A stretch of DNA of 7,407 bases from assembly GCA_934754755.1 (NCBI GenBank), contig CAKVJS010000053.1, positions 1 to 7,407 of the forward strand. The letters are read 5' to 3'. The stretch comes from an uncultured Erysipelotrichales bacterium. Its GTDB lineage: Bacteria; Bacillota_I; Bacilli_A; Erysipelotrichales; Coprobacillaceae. The first letter of the stretch is position 1. The number at the start of each line of letters is the position of its first letter. The notes under the pieces are model-generated. The model did no database searches and had not been told where the DNA came from. It was given only the letters and a program-made list of their open reading frames with translations. Below, one piece after another: positions 5,566-7,407 of the stretch. The position numbers and the translations under genes are program-made.

Positions 5566-5631
5566 ATATAGTAGATACGCAATATAAAAAAGGGGTGTAT
5601 GCCCCTTTTTTACAATTGATCCACTATATTT
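5564..5631. repeat. Long inverted repeat enclosing the operon terminator
   Basis: AAATATAGT (5564-5572) is complementary to ACTATATTT (5623-5631). Inside these arms GAT/ATC and CAAT/ATTG can also pair, with small mismatches, before the terminator stem at 5586-5611. The whole forms one extended hairpin of about 68 bases whose 5' arm begins in the EIID stop codon. Confidence 0.55.
5586..5611. terminator. Bidirectional terminator of the deglycase-PTS operon
   Basis: AAAAAAGGGG (5586-5595) pairs perfectly with CCCCTTTTTT (5602-5611) across the loop TGTATG. Because the A run and the T run flank the GC core, it can work on both strands. It lies 20 bases after the EIID stop. Confidence 0.93.
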
Positions 5632-5649
5632 TTATAATAGAAAACAAAT

Positions 5650-5688
5650 ATTTGACTTATTCAAATTACATATGTTATAATTATGTAA
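5650..5688. promoter_or_regulatory. Two inverted repeats over the pilin-like promoter
   Basis: ATTTGA-N5-TCAAAT (5650-5666) covers the -35 box. TTACATA-N9-TATGTAA (5666-5688) brackets the -10 box. Both pairs of arms are exact. Their placement suits repressor binding, though the protein is unknown and AT-rich promoters produce some symmetry by chance. Confidence 0.4.
5652..5681 (+). promoter_or_regulatory. Promoter of the pilin-like gene
   Basis: TTGACT (5652-5657) and TATAAT (5676-5681) are 18 bases apart, and TGT directly before the -10 box supplies an extended -10 element. Transcription should start near 5688, giving a leader of about 25 bases. Confidence 0.8.
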
Positions 5689-5712
5689 AAATACAATGAA
5701 GGTTGTGAGTTA

Positions 5713-7218
5713 ATGTTATACAAAATGGGTAAAAAAGTGATGGTAGTTATATCTCTGGTTCTTATATGTAGTTCCACGATTATTTTTGCTGCACATAATG
5801 ATACAGAAAAAGAGGCGTCCATTACTGTACATAGGTTGTCCGATGGATTTATGACTCCCTATATTAGTAATAGTGAACTGCATCCTAGTGATAATCCAAA
5901 AATGGGGAACTCTGTTCCAGGCATCCACTTTGTCTTATTTGATTTTAACATACCGCAAGGTGAAGCTTTAGTGGAAGGGAATTATCAGGTTGATATAATC
6001 AAAAAAAAAGCACAGATCACAACAAATACAGGTGTCCTAGAGGGAACTATAGGAGATCGTATTAGTGTTGAAAAAATTAGTGATATAGATGGTAACCTTA
6101 CGTTTTCGAAGTTGGCAAGTGGAAATTATATGATTATAGAAATAGATGACCAACGGCAATCGGAAGCTATTGGTATTGCCGTTACCGTACCCAAACAAGA
6201 TAATACGGAAAAAAAGCCGTATCAGGTGCATGTCTATCCACCAAACAGAAAATGGCAACCGATGAAGGTATTTAATTATCCACTGCAAACCTACCAAGTG
6301 GGAGATACTGCTAGATTTCATTTACAAATGCAGATGGTTGGTAATCCGAGTACCAAAATGTATGATCTAACAAATATTGGTGAATCGGGAGAGGTTGTTA
6401 TCCAAGACGCCTTATCTTCTGGACTACAATTCATGAATAGTACATTGCAAGGGACCAATGAGCGTAAGGATTCCATAGAATTGCGCAATGGGCAAGACTA
6501 TATCATACGTAGTCAAAAGAGCAGCGAGGAGACAATGCTGTATTGGCAGTTTACAAAAATTGGTATGGATAAGATTATCCAAAAAAAAATGAACAGTATT
6601 GAAATTGAAATTGTTACCAAAGTTATGGTGGCTAATACATTCATGGCAAATTGGGCGCGCAGTTATATAAAAAGTCCCGGAGAAAAAGAGGATGATCTAG
6701 TTAAGACAGAACCAATACCAATAGCAACCGTGAATTTATCGGTTTATAATCAGCGTAAGGATCATCCGGTAGCGGGAGTCGTGTATGCGATTAGTGCCGA
6801 TCCACAAGGGACACAATATTTGATGTCGAATGGGCAAGTAAAAGAAATAAAAAATAGAAATGAAGCTTTGGATAATCAAAATATTGTAAAAGGGACATCT
6901 GATGCAAAGGGAAAGGTTATATTTTCCGGGTTGCATTATGATGCATCTAAAGGGTCACGATATTATTTAGTGCAATTAAAAGCTCCTAGTCCATACCGAA
7001 AAAAAAGATATGTTGTACCCGTTCAATATAATGTAGATAGACAAGACTTTAATATTACGGAAAATGTTGTTATTGATATGCGTACCAAGCAAGATTTAGA
7101 TATTCATAATGCCTTTTCCGTTTATACACGGGCATTGCTTATGTATGCTAGCGTATTGGCACCCTGCGTAGTCATAATACATATACTCACCAAAAAAAAT
7201 AAAATAAAATTTTGGTGA
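5713..7218 (+). CDS. Pilin-like surface protein (SpaA-type three-domain architecture) lacking sortase and isopeptide motifs
   Basis: This 501-residue exported protein has the layout of a Gram-positive backbone pilin. The start is ATG 5713; GAAGG with GTGA (5698-5708) lies just upstream. Residues 1-27 are a signal peptide (basic start, VMVVISLVLIC core, probable cut after IIFAA). Residues about 34-178 resemble the pilin N-terminal domain (SITVHRL ... VPGIHFVLFDF ... GNYMIIEIDD ... YQVHVYPPN). Residues about 181-322 resemble the middle domain (QVGDTARFHLQM), where Lys185 and Asn313 are possible isopeptide partners. Residues about 338-455 look like a Cna_B/SpaA domain (HPVAGVVYAI ... YYLVQLKAPSPY). 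A hydrophobic helix (about 474-492) and tail TKKNKIKFW end it. Three hallmarks are changed: SVYTR stands where LPXTG is expected, VYPPN replaces VYPKN, and Gln421 replaces the E-box Glu. The frame is intact. It was probably derived from a sortase-assembled pilin and is now held by its membrane helix; this is inference. No sortase gene is in the window. Confidence 0.75.
   Translation: MLYKMGKKVMVVISLVLICSSTIIFAAHNDTEKEASITVHRLSDGFMTPYISNSELHPSDNPKMGNSVPGIHFVLFDFNIPQGEALVEGNYQVDIIKKKAQITTNTGVLEGTIGDRISVEKISDIDGNLTFSKLASGNYMIIEIDDQRQSEAIGIAVTVPKQDNTEKKPYQVHVYPPNRKWQPMKVFNYPLQTYQVGDTARFHLQMQMVGNPSTKMYDLTNIGESGEVVIQDALSSGLQFMNSTLQGTNERKDSIELRNGQDYIIRSQKSSEETMLYWQFTKIGMDKIIQKKMNSIEIEIVTKVMVANTFMANWARSYIKSPGEKEDDLVKTEPIPIATVNLSVYNQRKDHPVAGVVYAISADPQGTQYLMSNGQVKEIKNRNEALDNQNIVKGTSDAKGKVIFSGLHYDASKGSRYYLVQLKAPSPYRKKRYVVPVQYNVDRQDFNITENVVIDMRTKQDLDIHNAFSVYTRALLMYASVLAPCVVIIHILTKKNKIKFW
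7187..7218 (+). other. Hairpin spanning the end of the pilin-like gene
   Basis: TCACCAAAA (7187-7195) is exactly complementary to TTTTGGTGA (7210-7218), around a 14-base A-rich loop, and the 3' arm ends with the stop codon. No T run follows, so it is not a standard terminator. No other terminator is visible before the next promoter. Confidence 0.4.
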
Positions 7219-7280
7219 ACGGGGATACTACCAAATGCAAGTAGCATACAAGACAAAAATTACATAAAATAGGTTAGCCG

Positions 7281-7309
7281 TTGAAAACTGTCGATTTTAA
7301 TGCTATAAT
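7281..7309 (+). promoter_or_regulatory. Promoter of the gene that starts at 7405
   Basis: TTGAAA (7281-7286) and TATAAT (7304-7309) are separated by 17 bases, and TGC before the -10 box forms an extended -10 element. It is the best-matched promoter in the window. Transcription should start near 7316, leaving a leader of about 90 bases. Confidence 0.85.
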
Positions 7310-7314
7310 AGCAT
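7300..7314. promoter_or_regulatory. 15-bp palindrome over the -10 box
   Basis: ATGCTAT and ATAGCAT are exact complements around one central A, and the palindrome covers the whole -10 hexamer. A protein bound here would exclude RNA polymerase. The binder is unknown. Confidence 0.4.
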
Positions 7315-7323
7315 AAATTAAAA

Positions 7324-7379
7324 AGTCTAGGAGACTATCAATTAAAAACGTTATGTATGGTTGCGACCCAACCAATCAT
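7324..7379 (+). promoter_or_regulatory. Structured leader with two hairpins before the last gene
   Basis: AGTCT (7324-7328) pairs with AGACT (7332-7336) around AGG. Further on, TGGTTG (7358-7363) pairs with CAACCA (7369-7374) around CGACC, and ATG/CAT (7353-7355, 7377-7379) can close the stem after a two-base internal loop. It matches no riboswitch class I know. Confidence 0.4.
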
Positions 7380-7400
7380 GCAAAGGATAGACAGGAGTGA
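7353..7400 (+). CDS. Possible 15-codon leader peptide
   Basis: ATG 7353 opens a short frame (MYGCDPTNHAKDRQE) that stops at TGA 7398-7400, inside the AGGAGTGA ribosome site of the next gene. That geometry would allow translational coupling. However, the only ribosome-site-like sequence (TAGGAGA, 7328-7334) is about 18 bases away, too far for efficient use. It is probably fortuitous and is recorded because its stop position is suggestive. Confidence 0.2.
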   Translation: MYGCDPTNHAKDRQE

Positions 7401-7404
7401 TCGT

Positions 7405-7407
7405 ATG
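7405..7407 (+). CDS. Start codon of a gene running out of the window
   Basis: The window ends on an ATG with AGGAG at 7393-7397 seven bases upstream and a complete promoter about 100 bases before it. Only the start codon is visible, so the product cannot be named. Its place directly after the pilin-like gene makes it relevant to that gene's function. Confidence 0.7.

Noticed and set aside
5433..5699. An 88-codon frame running from EIID through the terminator
   Set aside because: It crosses the terminator and the pilin-like promoter and has an AT-driven Asn/Tyr/Ile composition, so it is a shadow frame.
5720..5790. Lipoprotein reading of the pilin-like N-terminus (Cys19)
   Set aside because: The residues before the cysteine are LVLI, and lipoboxes need a small residue at -1. 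The ordinary signal peptide cut after IIFAA fits better.
1..7407. CRISPR array, tRNA, rRNA, insertion sequence or attachment site
   Set aside because: I saw no regularly spaced repeats, no cloverleaf or rRNA-like stretch, no transposase and no long terminal repeats on either strand.

Overview
The window reads as chromosomal DNA of a low-G+C Gram-positive bacterium. Supporting signs are strong AGGAGG-type ribosome sites, sigma-A promoters with extended -10 elements, compact U-tailed terminators, a CcpA-type cre site, a mannose-family PTS and a Gram-positive pilin-like surface protein. The mix (PlyL/XlyA-type amidase, DUF4352 protein, Amadori-product PTS genes, SpaA-like pilin) fits Lactobacillales, perhaps Enterococcaceae; that placement is inference. 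All real genes are on the + strand. AT-rich composition is judged by eye, not computed.

Layout: (1) 1-739 holds the 3' end of a gene and a complete paralogue of it (DUF4352-type membrane-anchored protein), closed by a terminator. (2) 950-1819 is an N-acetylmuramoyl-L-alanine amidase with all zinc and catalytic residues, no signal peptide and an unfamiliar C-terminal half; hairpins lie on both sides of it. (3) 2032-5565 is a carbohydrate module: a GntR/HutC regulator with its own terminator, then a promoter carrying a cre site and a symmetric candidate operator, then a SIS-domain deglycase of the fructoselysine/glucoselysine-6-phosphate type, then EIIC and EIID of a mannose-family PTS, ended by a strong terminator nested in a larger inverted repeat. 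The simplest reading is that the PTS imports and phosphorylates a glycated amino acid, the deglycase splits the 6-phosphate product into a sugar phosphate and an amino acid, the UTRA regulator senses an intermediate, and CcpA overrides when better carbon is present. No EIIA or EIIB is present here, so phosphate must be delivered by components encoded elsewhere. (4) 5713-7218 is a 501-residue pilin-shaped protein (signal peptide, three Ig-like domains, C-terminal membrane helix and basic tail) behind a strong, palindrome-rich promoter. (5) 7281-7407 is the promoter, structured leader and start codon of a further gene that runs out of the window.

The most unusual item is the pilin-like gene. 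It keeps the whole architecture of a sortase-assembled backbone pilin but lacks the LPXTG motif, the pilin-motif lysine and the E-box glutamate, while the reading frame is intact. It may be a pilin descendant that works as a membrane-tethered, non-polymerised surface protein. Second is the split PTS: EIIC and EIID with one deglycase and no EIIA/EIIB.
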